Shown here in pieces: positions 15,906 to 24,570 of a DNA stretch of 41,102 nt (position 1 is the stretch's first letter; each line of letters opens with the position of its first letter). The stretch is from an uncultured Actinomycetes bacterium (lineage in GTDB: Bacteria; Actinomycetota; Acidimicrobiia; Acidimicrobiales; RAAP-2). The notes beneath the pieces are model-generated. The model ran no database searches. It was not told where the DNA came from and was given only the letters and a program-made list of their open reading frames with translations. The translations under genes were made by a program, and so were the position numbers. The DNA lies in contig CAIKBU010000047.1 of assembly GCA_903825765.1 (NCBI GenBank), positions 1-41,102 of the forward strand, written 5' to 3'.

Positions 15906-17883
15906 GGGTCAGTTCCGGCGATCCGTGCGACGAAATCTCTTCGCTCAGGCGGCGTCGGAATTCCTCCAGGGTCACCCCGCGCTCGGGGTCATTGGCACCA
16001 CGGGCATTGATACCGAGGGTGCCACTCGCGACATCGTCGTCGCCAACCACCAAAATGTAGGGGACCTTCTCGAGCTTGGCGCGCCGAATTCGGGCGCCTA
16101 GTGGCTCGTTCGCTGCCTCCACTGAGACACGGACGCCGTCTTGCTTCAGCGCCGCCGCAATGTCGTAGGCGTAGGCGTCGTGATCATCTCGGACGCCCAG
16201 CACCCGAACCTGCTCGGGGCTCATCCACGTCGGGATGTTGCCGGCGTAGTGCTCAATGAGCAGAGCCATGAATCGCTCAACGGAGCCGAAGAGGGCTCGG
16301 TGAATCATGATGGGACGGTGACGAGCGTTGTCGTTGGCGATGTAGCTGGTGTCGAAGCGCTGCGGAAGCTGAAAGTCCAGCTGAATCGTTGACAACTGGT
16401 GGGTCCGGCCAATGGCGTCTTTGGCCTGCACCGAAATCTTCGGACCGTAGAAAGCCCCACCACCGTGATCCATGACCAGTTCCAAACCAGCGTTCGTCGC
16501 CACCTCGGCCAAGGTTGCTTCCGCCTCATTCCACTCTTCGTCGGTGCCCACGGCCTTGCCGGCGGGGCGGGTGGACAGCTCAAGGTAGAACTCGTTGAGA
16601 CCGAAGTCACGCAACAGGTCCAGTACAAACGTCAACAGGCTGACGAGTTCGTCGCGCATCTGCTCTCGGGTGCAGAAAATGTGGGCGTCGTCCTGGGTGA
16701 GGCCTCGCACACGCGTCAGTCCATGCACTGCGCCTGACTTTTCGTATCGATAGACCGTGCCAAATTCGAACATACGAAGTGGCAGTTCTCGATAACTGCG
16801 TTGGCGAGCCTTGAAGATCAAGACGTGGAACGGGCAGTTCATTGGCTTGAGGTAGTACTGCTGCCCGTCATCGAGATCCATTGGGGGGTACATGCCGTCA
16901 GCGAACCACTGCAAGTGACCCGAGGTCTCGAACAGTTCGGCCTTGGTGATGTGGGGCGAATTAACGAACTCGTACCCCGCGGCCACGTGACGCGACCGAG
17001 AGTACTCTTCCATTACTCGCCGCATCGTGCCGCCCTTTGGGTGGAACACGGCGAGACCTGGTCCGAGTTCTGACGGGAATGAAAAGAGATCGAGCTCTTG
17101 ACCGAGTCGGCGGTGATCGCGCTTTTCCGCCTCCTCCAATTGCGTCAAGTGAGCGGCCAGTGCGTCCTTCGACTCCCACGCCGTTCCGTAAATTCGTTGC
17201 AACTGGGGGCGCTTTTCGTCGCCTCGCCAGTACGCGCCGGCGACTCGCATCAATTTGAAGTGCCCCAGTCGAGCGGTTGATGGGACGTGAGGGCCACGAC
17301 ACAAGTCTTTGAATGCGGGGCTGTTTGAGTACGTGGAGACGACCGAGCCACTGACTTCGCTGGCGTCTTCGGGGGTGGCTCCGTCACGTACACCCGTGAT
17401 GATTTCGACCTTGAATGGTTGATCGGCGAAGAGGGCGAGGCCGTCGTCGTAGGAGAACTCCTCGCGAACAAAGGGCTGATTCTCCCCCATGATGACTCGC
17501 ATCTCCGCCTCAATGCGCCCGAGGTCGTCGTCACTGAAACGAGCGCCATTGGGCAAGGAAAAGTCGTAGTAGAAACCGTCACGAATGGCCGGTCCGATCG
17601 CGTAGTGGGCCCCCGGCCACAGCCGAGTAACGGCCTGCGCCAAGACGTGCGCGGTCGAATGGCGAAGGACTTCACGACCGAGGTCCGAGGCGGGGGTGAC
17701 AATTGCCACTGTCGCACCCGCCGGAAGGGGCTTCGTGAGGTCGGTGAGGTCACCGTTCACCGTGGCGGCGAGGGCGTCCTTCGCGAGGCGAGCACCGATC
17801 TGCGACGCCAAGTCGAGGGCGCTAGCGCCCTCACTGAGCGTGCGGGCGCTGCCGTCTGGGAGGAGAACTTCGATATCCGACAT
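15895..17883 (-). CDS. thrS: Threonyl-tRNA synthetase
   Basis: Class II synthetase that charges tRNA-Thr, with editing of mis-serylated tRNA. The track ORF begins at 18033, but the true start is the ATG at 17881-17883 (MSDIEVLLPDGSART), giving 662 residues. A GAAAGG site lies upstream, and the 50 extra codons are the reverse of mshC. Domains in order: TGS (1-60), editing domain with HSTAHVLAQAV and, further on, the C-x-H of CRGPHVPSTA, catalytic domain with NCPFHVLIFKARQRSYRELPLR and GLTRVRGLTQDDAHIF, and the C-terminal anticodon domain ending near residue 650. It lies 16 nt after mshC. Confidence 0.97.
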   Translation of the reverse strand: MSDIEVLLPDGSARTLSEGASALDLASQIGARLAKDALAATVNGDLTDLTKPLPAGATVAIVTPASDLGREVLRHSTAHVLAQAVTRLWPGAHYAIGPAIRDGFYYDFSLPNGARFSDDDLGRIEAEMRVIMGENQPFVREEFSYDDGLALFADQPFKVEIITGVRDGATPEDASEVSGSVVSTYSNSPAFKDLCRGPHVPSTARLGHFKLMRVAGAYWRGDEKRPQLQRIYGTAWESKDALAAHLTQLEEAEKRDHRRLGQELDLFSFPSELGPGLAVFHPKGGTMRRVMEEYSRSRHVAAGYEFVNSPHITKAELFETSGHLQWFADGMYPPMDLDDGQQYYLKPMNCPFHVLIFKARQRSYRELPLRMFEFGTVYRYEKSGAVHGLTRVRGLTQDDAHIFCTREQMRDELVSLLTFVLDLLRDFGLNEFYLELSTRPAGKAVGTDEEWNEAEATLAEVATNAGLELVMDHGGGAFYGPKISVQAKDAIGRTHQLSTIQLDFQLPQRFDTSYIANDNARHRPIMIHRALFGSVERFMALLIEHYAGNIPTWMSPEQVRVLGVRDDHDAYAYDIAAALKQDGVRVSVEAANEPLGARIRRAKLEKVPYILVVGDDDVASGTLGINARGANDPERGVTLEEFRRRLSEEISSHGSPELTRGA

Positions 17884-17899
17884 GGGGGCCTTTCGTCGC

Positions 17900-19021
17900 C
17901 TACAGCGTAATACCCAGCAGGGTCGCTGCTGGGGCAACGTTGAAGCCATTGTGTGCGGCGGCATCAATAGCGGCCAACGCTGCGGGGGTGTTGAGGTCGT
18001 CATCGAGTGCGGCACGGACGTCGTCAATGACATTGCCCTGCCGTCCGCTCAACGCGGTCGAACGCCACGTCGAGAGTCGTGACTGCGCCTTCGCGAGAAG
18101 TTCGCCGCGCCATTCCCAGTCGTACCGGTAGTGCTGATCGAGCAGAGCAAGTCGAACCGCCGCCGGCTCTGACTGTTCGGCGAGGTCAGAAACGAACACC
18201 AAGTTTCCGAGGGACTTGGACATCTTCGTTCCATCGAGCCCAACGAGCCCGATGTGCATCCAGTGCGAAACGAAAGGTCGCCCCGTGACCGTTTCGCTCT
18301 GGGCCGCTTCACAATCGTGGTGGGGGTAGGCCAAATCACGTCCGCCCCCGTGAATGTCCAGGGAAGGGCCGAGGTCGCGCATCGCCAGCGCCGAGCACTC
18401 AATGTGCCAGCCCGGCCGGCCGGCGCCCCACCGTGACTCCCACGCAGGTTCATCATCAAGCGAGGGTTGCCACAGAACGAAGTCCAACGGGTCCCGCTTG
18501 CGCGGATCGTCGGGATTGCCTCCATGCTCGGCCGCGAGACGAAGCATGGAGGCACGGTCGGCGTGGGACACTTGGCCGAGTCGCGGGAACGTGGCCGCTT
18601 CGAAGTAGACCCAGCCGTCAACTTCGTACGCCGATCCCGCGGCGAAGAGTTGTCCAATCATGGTCAAGATCTCGGGAATCGCCCCCGTCGCCCGAGGCTC
18701 GGCGTACATCGGCAACAGATTTATGAGTTGCATATCCCGATCAAACTTGGCCATCTCGCGCGCGGCGAGGTCCAAGTAGTTGACGCCGAGGCTCCGCGCC
18801 TTCTTCAAAATGTCGTCATCGACGTCAGTCACGTTTCGAACACATCGGGTCTCAAAACCGGCATCGCGAAGGCGCCGTTGCACGACGTCGAATGACAAAT
18901 AGACGAAAGCGTGACCCAAGTGAGCCGCGTCGTAGGGGGTAATGCCACAGGAGTACATCGTGACAATTGGCCCAGTCTGTAACGGGAGGACCTCAGCGCG
19001 AGCGGAATCAAAGAGGCGCAT
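17900..19021 (-). CDS. mshC: Cysteine:GlcN-Ins ligase MshC (mycothiol biosynthesis)
   Basis: ATP-dependent ligation of cysteine to glucosaminyl-inositol, the penultimate step of mycothiol synthesis. It is a CysS paralogue with 373 residues, shorter than cysteinyl-tRNA synthetase (about 460) because the anticodon-binding region is reduced. The N-terminal signature MYSCGITPYDAAHLGHAF has the MshC form (CGITPYDaxHLGHA) instead of the CysS form CGPTVYdxxHIGNAR. The zinc-site segments WHIECSAL and HHDCEAAQSE and the KMSKSLGN loop are intact. It shares one base with npdG (TAATG). The protein starts about where the conserved RLYDTA segment begins in mycobacterial MshC, so its N-terminus is short. 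Confidence 0.9.
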   Translation of the reverse strand: MRLFDSARAEVLPLQTGPIVTMYSCGITPYDAAHLGHAFVYLSFDVVQRRLRDAGFETRCVRNVTDVDDDILKKARSLGVNYLDLAAREMAKFDRDMQLINLLPMYAEPRATGAIPEILTMIGQLFAAGSAYEVDGWVYFEAATFPRLGQVSHADRASMLRLAAEHGGNPDDPRKRDPLDFVLWQPSLDDEPAWESRWGAGRPGWHIECSALAMRDLGPSLDIHGGGRDLAYPHHDCEAAQSETVTGRPFVSHWMHIGLVGLDGTKMSKSLGNLVFVSDLAEQSEPAAVRLALLDQHYRYDWEWRGELLAKAQSRLSTWRSTALSGRQGNVIDDVRAALDDDLNTPAALAAIDAAAHNGFNVAPAATLLGITL

Positions 19022-19671
19022 TAGTGAGCGATTCCGGCCAACTTCACGTAGCTGTGCGCCTTGTGACGGATATTGATCGAAATACAGACCGACGTGAATG
19101 CTTCGACAGCGCTGGCCAGAGACATCGAGCCGGCAACAATCGCGTGCAGACCCGGCATGGTCGAAACGATGGTGGCCACGGTGTCGCGAGCGTCGGCGTC
19201 ATCACCGAAAATCACGACGTCGGCGTCGAGACCCGAATCGAGTTTGACCATTTGTGCCGCCGGAAGATGGTGAAAGGCACCAACGACTTTGGCCCCGGGG
19301 GCGGCGAAGGCGATCTGCGCGGCCATGGAGCCACGTGGTGCGTAGAGGGCAACGAGTTCACGACCTTCACGCGCCAACGCGTTCACCATTGAGATAACAA
19401 TCTTGCCGTCGAGTTGCGCCTTCAGGGCAGCGACGGTGGCGACGGCCGAGTCCCACGGCGTCGCGATAACGACAATGTCAGCCTCTGCGGCGGCGGCGTT
19501 GTCGCCCCCGCGGACGACGCCGTCACCACGTACCTCGAGGGTGGCGGCCACCTCAGTGGCACGGTCGGCGTCACGCGACCCGAGGATGACGTTGTAGCCC
19601 GCGCAGGCGAGTCGAAGGGCAACGCCCTGTCCAGCGGGGCCGGTGCCCCCAATGATTCCGAGTGTTGTCAC
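19021..19671 (-). CDS. npdG: F420-dependent NADP oxidoreductase
   Basis: Transfers hydride between coenzyme F420H2 and NADP+. It has 216 residues from the GTG at 19669-19671 (TTLGIIGGTGPAGQGVALRL), a Rossmann N-terminus with the T/S-R phosphate-binding context GSRDADRA (about 32-39). WDSAVATV, MVNALAREG and GAFHHLPAA match the Fno/NpdG family. The track start 21 codons earlier has no ribosome site. AAAGGGA lies four bases before the GTG. It heads the operon npdG-mshC-thrS and diverges from fabI across 42 nt. It implies that the organism makes F420. Confidence 0.9.
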   Translation of the reverse strand: MTTLGIIGGTGPAGQGVALRLACAGYNVILGSRDADRATEVAATLEVRGDGVVRGGDNAAAAEADIVVIATPWDSAVATVAALKAQLDGKIVISMVNALAREGRELVALYAPRGSMAAQIAFAAPGAKVVGAFHHLPAAQMVKLDSGLDADVVIFGDDADARDTVATIVSTMPGLHAIVAGSMSLASAVEAFTSVCISINIRHKAHSYVKLAGIAH

Positions 19672-19701
19672 AACGTCCCTTTCAGTGCAGTTTCTTCTTA
19701 G

Positions 19702-19707
19702 TACGCT
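19702..19707 (+). promoter_or_regulatory. Predicted -10 element (TACGCT) for leaderless fabI
   Basis: TACGCT ends exactly six bases before the fabI ATG, so transcription would begin on the A of the start codon. It overlaps a TAGCGT read on the other strand. Confidence 0.55.
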
Positions 19708-19708
19708 A
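19703..19708 (-). promoter_or_regulatory. Predicted -10 element (TAGCGT) for npdG, overlapping the fabI -10
   Basis: TAGCGT on the minus strand would start a message with about 25 nt of leader carrying the AAAGGGA site of npdG. It shares five bases with the fabI -10, so a single symmetric element may serve both directions. Confidence 0.4.
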
Positions 19709-19713
19709 ACAAG

Positions 19714-20502
19714 ATGAGACTTCTCGAAAATCACCGTATCTTGGTCACTGGCGTGCTCACCGATGACTCCATCGCTTTTGGCATCGCCAAGCGGGCGCTC
19801 GAAGAAGGGGCCACCGTGGCGCTATCGGGCGCTGGTCGCGGTATCTCGCTGACGCAACGCACCGCACGCAAGTTGGCCGCTTTTGGCGATGTCGGCGAAA
19901 TTATTGAACTCGACGTAACGAATCCCGACCAGATTGCCGCCGCCGTCACCGCCGTGGACGAACGTTTTGGTCGTCTCGATGGGCTCGTGCACGCCATTGG
20001 CTACGCTCCGCCACTCTGCTTGGGCAGTGGCATGTTCGCCGCCCCCTTTAGTGACGTCGCCACGGCAATGCAGATCTCGACCTACTCTCTCGCCGCGCTC
20101 GTAGGGGCATTTCGCCCACTCCTGCAAAAGGCCGAGGTCACGGGTGGCGCGTCAGTAGTGGCCCTCGACTTCGATGGTACCCGGGCGTACCCCATGTACG
20201 ACTGGATGGGTGTCATGAAGGCGGGCCTCGAGTCGCTGGGGCGTTACATCGCTCGCGAAGTGGGCAGTGACCAGATTCGCGTGAACATGGTGGCGGCAGG
20301 TCCCGTGCGCACAATTGCCGCCAAGTCCATTCCTGGGTTCTCAGTTTTTGAAGACACCTGGACGGAAAGGGCACCACTCGGCTGGGACGTGAACGACTCA
20401 TCCGCCGTGGCCGACACCACCGTGGCGCTGCTGTCACCCCTCCTGCGAGGCACCACCGCGTCGATTATTCACGTCGACGGTGGCGCCCACGCAATGGGCT
20501 AG
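19714..20502 (+). CDS. fabI: Enoyl-ACP reductase (FabI/InhA type)
   Basis: NADH-dependent last reduction of the fatty acid elongation cycle. It has 262 residues of the divergent SDR type: MRLLENHRILVTGVLTDDSIAFGIAKRALEEGA at the N-terminus (FabI's TGxxxxxSIAxGIA in place of TGxxxGxG). The catalytic YDWMGVMKAGLESLGRYIA has the Tyr-x6-Lys of InhA (about 158-176). INVDGG-like VDGGAHAMG ends the protein. It lies alone on the plus strand, diverging from npdG. Its stop codon interlocks with the ABC transporter stop in CTAG. InhA-like sequence need not mean mycolic acids. Confidence 0.94.
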   Translation: MRLLENHRILVTGVLTDDSIAFGIAKRALEEGATVALSGAGRGISLTQRTARKLAAFGDVGEIIELDVTNPDQIAAAVTAVDERFGRLDGLVHAIGYAPPLCLGSGMFAAPFSDVATAMQISTYSLAALVGAFRPLLQKAEVTGGASVVALDFDGTRAYPMYDWMGVMKAGLESLGRYIAREVGSDQIRVNMVAAGPVRTIAAKSIPGFSVFEDTWTERAPLGWDVNDSSAVADTTVALLSPLLRGTTASIIHVDGGAHAMG

Positions 20503-22379
20503 CGCTCCTGCGGAGCAAACTGTCGTTCGTAAAGGTCGCGGTACAGTCCCCCCGCGGCCAACAGCTCCTCGTGCGTACCGCGCTGGACGATGTGTCCGGC
20601 CTCGACTACCAGAATCTGGTCGGCACTACGGATCGTGGACAGTCGGTGAGCAATCACGAGTGACGTGCGCTCCCTCATCGTCTGCTCGAGTGCTTGTTGC
20701 ACCAACGCCTCTGATTCATTGTCGAGGTGAGCAGTCGCTTCGTCAAGAATGACCAAACGGGGTGATTTCAGCAGCAAACGTGCCAGCGCCATGCGCTGTT
20801 TCTCCCCACCACTGAGGCGGTACCCACGCTCGCCCACCATTGTTTCGAGACCCAGTGGCAACGCATCGACGAAGGCAGCGATCTGCGCCGACTCCAACGC
20901 CTGACGAATCTGGTCCTCGGTGGCGTCGGGCTTGGCAAACAAGAGGTTCCGGCGAATTGTGTCGTGGAAGAGGTGCGCGTCCTGCGTCACGACACCAACC
21001 GTGGCGTTGAGCGACGCCGTGGTCGCATCGCGCACATCAATTCCGTTGATACGGACAGCGCCCGCGGTGACGTCGTAGAGGCGAGACACGAGCATCGATA
21101 CCGTGGTCTTGCCAGCACCGCTCGGCCCGACCAGCGCGGTCATCGTGCCGGGCTCCACCTCAAAACTCAGGTCGTGCAGTACTTGCGTGCGGGCGACGGA
21201 CTCGAGTTTGGCGACTGATTCGAGAGACGCCAACGAGACCTCTTCGGCACCGGGATAATCAAAGGAGACGTGATCAAAGCTCAGGCGCGCCGGACCATCG
21301 GGGATCGCCACCGCCTGGTCTGACTCGAGAATCATGGGCGTGAGATCGAGGACTTCGAAGAGCCGTTCAAAACTCACCATGGCCGACATGAAGTCGATAT
21401 TGATGTTGGACAGTTGGGTGAGTGGGCCGTAGAGGCGCGTCAAGTACGCCGTTAACGCGACCACGGTTCCCACCATCAGGGCACCGTGCAGGACTTGCAC
21501 GCCACCGAAGCCGTAAGCGAAGGCGGTCGCGAGTGATGCGGTCAGTGAGAGAGCAATGAAGAAAAAGCGCTGGTACATCGACTGGCGAATACCGATATCG
21601 CGCACGTGGCCGGCGTGAGCATCAAAGAAGGCTCGCTCGTCCGATGGACGGCCAAAGAGCTTGACCAGCATGGCACCCGCGACATTAAAGCGTTCCGACA
21701 TCACGGTGTTCATTTCGGCATTGAGTTCGTAGCCCTCCTTGAACAGCGTGCCTAGTTTGCGCCCGACCGTACGAGCGGGCAGTAAGAACACCGGGAGGAG
21801 AATGAGGGCAACCAGCGTGATTTGCCACGAGAGGGTGAACATCGTGCCGAGGATGATGAGCACCAAAATGATGTTGCCGACGACATTCGAAAACACGTCA
21901 GTGAACGCCTGCTGCGCACCAATGACGTCGTTATTCAGTCGAGATATCAGGGCCCCCGTCTGCGCCCTGGCGAAGAAGGCAATTGGCATGGACTGTATGT
22001 GCGAAAAGACGCGCGATCGCATGTCAAAGATCAGGCTCTCACCGACTATCGCGGAAGTTCGACGTTGGAACAAGGAGAGGCCCGCATCGGCGAGTGCAAG
22101 AACCGCCGTAAGGGCCGACAGCCCAATGACGAGTCCTTCTCGTTTGCCAGCGATTCCCTTGTCAATGATGGCGCGCAGGACGAGTGGCGACAGTGAGGAG
22201 ACAATGGCATCAACAATGACGGTCACTAAGAAAATGATGAGCAGGCCGCGGTACGGACGCGCAAACTGCAACATGCGCTTCAGGGTGCCACGCTTCACCC
22301 GGTGCTCGAGGATGTCGCGATTCTTGGTCAGGGATTTCATACCTGCGCGACCGCCGCCAGCTACTCCGTGCATGCTCAT
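20499..22379 (-). CDS. ABC exporter, fused permease-ATPase (MsbA/LmrA-like)
   Basis: Half-transporter that should dimerise to export a lipid, drug or peptide. About 626 residues from the ATG at 22377-22379 (MSMHGVAGG), which has GGAGAG upstream; another possible start is MKSLTKNRD. Six membrane helices occupy about 55-340. The ATPase domain has Walker A GPSGAGKTTVS, a Q-loop in VTQDAHLF, signature LSGGEKQRMALARLLL, Walker B RLVILDEATAHLD and the H-loop VIAHRLSTIRSAD. The substrate cannot be read from sequence. Its 3' end shares CTAG with fabI. Confidence 0.92.
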   Translation of the reverse strand: MSMHGVAGGGRAGMKSLTKNRDILEHRVKRGTLKRMLQFARPYRGLLIIFLVTVIVDAIVSSLSPLVLRAIIDKGIAGKREGLVIGLSALTAVLALADAGLSLFQRRTSAIVGESLIFDMRSRVFSHIQSMPIAFFARAQTGALISRLNNDVIGAQQAFTDVFSNVVGNIILVLIILGTMFTLSWQITLVALILLPVFLLPARTVGRKLGTLFKEGYELNAEMNTVMSERFNVAGAMLVKLFGRPSDERAFFDAHAGHVRDIGIRQSMYQRFFFIALSLTASLATAFAYGFGGVQVLHGALMVGTVVALTAYLTRLYGPLTQLSNINIDFMSAMVSFERLFEVLDLTPMILESDQAVAIPDGPARLSFDHVSFDYPGAEEVSLASLESVAKLESVARTQVLHDLSFEVEPGTMTALVGPSGAGKTTVSMLVSRLYDVTAGAVRINGIDVRDATTASLNATVGVVTQDAHLFHDTIRRNLLFAKPDATEDQIRQALESAQIAAFVDALPLGLETMVGERGYRLSGGEKQRMALARLLLKSPRLVILDEATAHLDNESEALVQQALEQTMRERTSLVIAHRLSTIRSADQILVVEAGHIVQRGTHEELLAAGGLYRDLYERQFAPQER

Positions 22380-22454
22380 GGTGACTCTCCGCTGGTGCAC
22401 TGGCTCAACGCGAGCACAGGTAGTAGCCAGCGTACCGACTCGACGGCGAACTCC

Positions 22455-23090
22455 CTACGAGCGCACCGCACTGATAACAATCAAGGTCCCCAGACCCCAC
22501 ATCACGCAGGCCGCCACCACGCGCAGGCGCACGAGGCGATGCGGTGATGACGCGAGCCACTCTCGAGCAGTTCCGGCCACCAGTCCCCAGGTTCCGTCCG
22601 AGCAAAACGCCATGACGGAAAACACCAGACCAAAGAGGAGAAGTTGCGCGGTGATGTGCCCAGCGGCCGGATCGACGAAGTGAGGAAAGACGGCCGCAAA
22701 AAACACCAACGACTTCGGATTCAACACCCCGACAATGAAGCCCTGGCGAACAATCTGGAACCGCGACGGACGCGTGCCCTCCCTGGTTGTCATTGCCGCC
22801 ACCGCCGACTCACGGTGACGCCACGTCTCGAGGCCGAGATACAGCAAGTAGCAGCCGCCCGCCAGTTGCAGCGCCAACGAAAAAAGGTGCGAATGAGCGA
22901 GCAGGGGGCCGAGGCCGAGGGCGATCAGTGTGGCGAGCAGCAGTGTCCCAATGGAGTTGCCCAGTACCGTCAAGACGGCAACCGTACGCCCCCAAGCCAC
23001 GGCACGAGCGATAGTGAAGGTGACCGACGGACCCGGTACGAGAATGATGAGAAACGAGGCGACGAAAAACTCTCCGAGGTGACCGCTCAT
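22455..23090 (-). CDS. LysE/RhtB family exporter
   Basis: Small membrane exporter of amino acids or related metabolites. It has 211 residues from the ATG at 23088-23090 (MSGHLGEFFVASFLIILVPGPSVTFTIARAVAWGR). The PGPSxxxxIARAxxxGR pattern is the family's N-terminal hallmark, and QGFIVGVLNPKSLVFFAAVFPHFVD near 120-145 is the second hallmark. Five to six hydrophobic segments. The track start 17 codons upstream lies inside the preceding gene and is rejected. It overlaps the upstream YczE-like gene as ATGA, so the two are coupled. Confidence 0.92.
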   Translation of the reverse strand: MSGHLGEFFVASFLIILVPGPSVTFTIARAVAWGRTVAVLTVLGNSIGTLLLATLIALGLGPLLAHSHLFSLALQLAGGCYLLYLGLETWRHRESAVAAMTTREGTRPSRFQIVRQGFIVGVLNPKSLVFFAAVFPHFVDPAAGHITAQLLLFGLVFSVMAFCSDGTWGLVAGTAREWLASSPHRLVRLRVVAACVMWGLGTLIVISAVRS

Positions 23091-23746
23091 GACAATGCCT
23101 CCTCCCGTCCGACGATTTTGCCTACCAGTTGCAGGTTCCACCCAATCGCGAAACCAATCGCTCCAGCGTAAAGGGCAGTGGCAATACCAACGCCACCGCC
23201 GAGCAACCAGCCGATAATCAGCACCGTCCCCTCGATACCCGCTCGCACGTAGACCACGGAGAAACCAAAATGGCGATGCACACTGGTCATCATGCCGTCA
23301 CGCGGTCCAGGGCCAAGGCCGGTGGTCAAATACAGCGCCGAGCCGAGGCCGATCGCCTCGAGGGCGCCCCCGACGAGAAGCACGCGAAGCCAGAGGGGAT
23401 GATGTTGCCCGACCACGTAGACGGTCTCATTCAGCGACCACGCAATGACAATCAGATTGGCGATAGTGCCGATGCCGGGTCGCTCACGCAACGGTACCCA
23501 GAGCACGAGAACGAAGGCCGAGATGAGGGCCGTGGCCATGCCAATCGACAGACCAGTATGACGACTTACGCCCTCGGCGAAGACGGTCCATGGCGTCGCA
23601 CCCCAGCGCGCGCAGACGAGCAGACCTTCGCCAAAGCCAAACAGAGTGAGACCACCAATCAGTGGACCCGTCATCACCGGGCGAAATGACCACGTCGTCG
23701 CGGCGCGCCACGACGTCAAGGGGATTGAATGGCTCAGCGACGCCAC
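23087..23746 (-). CDS. YczE-like integral membrane protein
   Basis: 219 residues with about five membrane segments. The repeated LGxGPxD-type turns of YczE/YyaS proteins appear as ARWGATPWTVFAEGVSRHTGLSIG (about 46-69) and TTGLGPGPRDGMMTSVHRHFG (about 140-160). The biochemical role of this family is unsettled. The GTG start at 23746 has little ribosome-site support; MTGPLIGG (ATG, 24 codons later) is possible. It lies 65 nt downstream of tRNA-Val on the same strand and overlaps the LysE-type gene, so it may be expressed from the tRNA promoter. Confidence 0.82.
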   Translation of the reverse strand: MASLSHSIPLTSWRAATTWSFRPVMTGPLIGGLTLFGFGEGLLVCARWGATPWTVFAEGVSRHTGLSIGMATALISAFVLVLWVPLRERPGIGTIANLIVIAWSLNETVYVVGQHHPLWLRVLLVGGALEAIGLGSALYLTTGLGPGPRDGMMTSVHRHFGFSVVYVRAGIEGTVLIIGWLLGGGVGIATALYAGAIGFAIGWNLQLVGKIVGREEALS

Positions 23747-23811
23747 GAGCTCTCACTTTCAGAGTGACCCGTCCCCCAGCAGCAAAATGGCCGAACCTGA
23801 CGAACACTGCG

Positions 23812-23885
23812 TGGGCGCTGGGGGACTCGAACCCTCGACCTCAGCCGTGTGAAGGCTGCGCTCTAACCAACTGAGCTAAGCGCCC
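23812..23885 (-). tRNA. tRNA-Val (anticodon CAC)
   Basis: The 74-nt cloverleaf folds from GGGCGCT at the 5' end to AGCGCCC plus the discriminator A. The anticodon stem CAGCC/GGCTG encloses the loop TTCACAC, anticodon CAC (codon GUG). The D arm is GCTC...GAGC, and the T loop is TTCGAGT with one A-C mismatch in its stem. CCA is not encoded. It diverges from the gene at 23947. Confidence 0.95.
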
Positions 23886-23895
23886 CGGGAATCCA

Positions 23896-23901
23896 AGCCT
23901 A
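23896..23901 (-). promoter_or_regulatory. Predicted -10 element (TAGGCT) for tRNA-Val
   Basis: TAGGCT on the minus strand ends ten bases before the mature tRNA 5' end, which would leave a 5' leader of about four bases for RNase P to remove. Confidence 0.45.
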
Positions 23902-23933
23902 CTCCGTCGGCACGTGTGCTCGTCTCGTGGCGG

Positions 23934-23939
23934 TAGCCT
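23934..23939 (+). promoter_or_regulatory. Predicted -10 element (TAGCCT) for the 23947 gene
   Basis: TAGCCT ends seven bases before the ATG at 23947. It supports that start and a leaderless transcript. Confidence 0.45.
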
Positions 23940-23946
23940 TGCATCT

Positions 23947-24567
23947 ATGTCGAGTACCAATTCTTCACCAGAAAACGGCGCATCATCGCGTCGATCGCTT
24001 TTCAAGGGGAACCCCGGCGCCGAGCCCTCACGCATGCAGGTCCTCGGGCTCGACCCACTTGAACGAAATCTGGGTTTCTTTGCCGCCTTCATTGGTCTGG
24101 TTGCCGCGGGGCTCGCGCTCCCTCCCTACCTAACGGGCAAGGCCACCAAACTGCCGCAGACCCAGAAGCCGAATGCGCAGCACCTGTGCGCGAAGGGGTA
24201 TCACTTGGTGGCCTCACTCTGCGAAAAGACTGTCTTCCAAACGCACAGCTATTGGACGTTTGAGTTCTACGGACTTCTCGGTATGGCCGCTCTTCTGCTC
24301 TTTGCGGCCTTTCGACGTAACAGGGCAATGCTCATCGTTATCTCCATCATCTTCGGTCTGATTGCGGGTGCCGCCGGATTTTTGTTCCTCGCCCTTGGCG
24401 CTTGGCTCCTCATTCGCGCTTTTCGTCTGCAACGAAACGGCACCACCCAACGACCAACGCGCGACCGCGCCAAGGGCCGCGCTGCAGTGGCTGGTCGAGA
24501 AGCCCCCATTCGCGCTACTCCTGAGCCGTCGAAGCGGTACACCCCGAAGCGCCAGAAGCGGCGCTAG
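23947..24567 (+). CDS. Hypothetical three-helix membrane protein with basic tail
   Basis: Not recognised. The track begins at 23914, but the ATG at 23947 (MSSTNSSPENG) is preferred because TAGCCT lies seven bases before it. That gives 206 residues: a Ser/Asn-rich N-terminus, helix 1 (LGFFAAFIGLVAAGLALPPYL), an outer loop with a probable Cys pair (QHLCAKGYHLVASLCEKTVF), helix 2 (FYGLLGMAALLLFAAF) and helix 3 (LIVISIIFGLIAGAAGFLFLALGAWLLI). A strongly basic C-terminal tail ends TPKRQKRR. It lies 3 nt before the PlsC-like gene, so the two are surely co-transcribed and may cooperate in membrane lipid work. Role unknown. Confidence 0.8.
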   Translation: MSSTNSSPENGASSRRSLFKGNPGAEPSRMQVLGLDPLERNLGFFAAFIGLVAAGLALPPYLTGKATKLPQTQKPNAQHLCAKGYHLVASLCEKTVFQTHSYWTFEFYGLLGMAALLLFAAFRRNRAMLIVISIIFGLIAGAAGFLFLALGAWLLIRAFRLQRNGTTQRPTRDRAKGRAAVAGREAPIRATPEPSKRYTPKRQKRR

Positions 24568-24570
24568 GCA

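Noticed and set aside
16760-16785. Second SOS-like site in thrS (TTCGAACATACGAAG)
   Set aside because: Only the left half matches; GTTCG is absent and it lies within coding sequence.
15895-18033. Track start of thrS at 18033
   Set aside because: The first 50 codons are the reverse of mshC and lack homology; MSDIEV at 17883 is the family start with an SD site.
17900-19021. Calling the CysS-like gene cysteinyl-tRNA synthetase
   Set aside because: Short length and CGITPYDaxHLGHA signature fit MshC. A true cysS must lie elsewhere.
21739-22683. 314-aa plus ORF across the ABC and LysE genes
   Set aside because: Spans two real genes and a gap; composition is that of an antisense frame.
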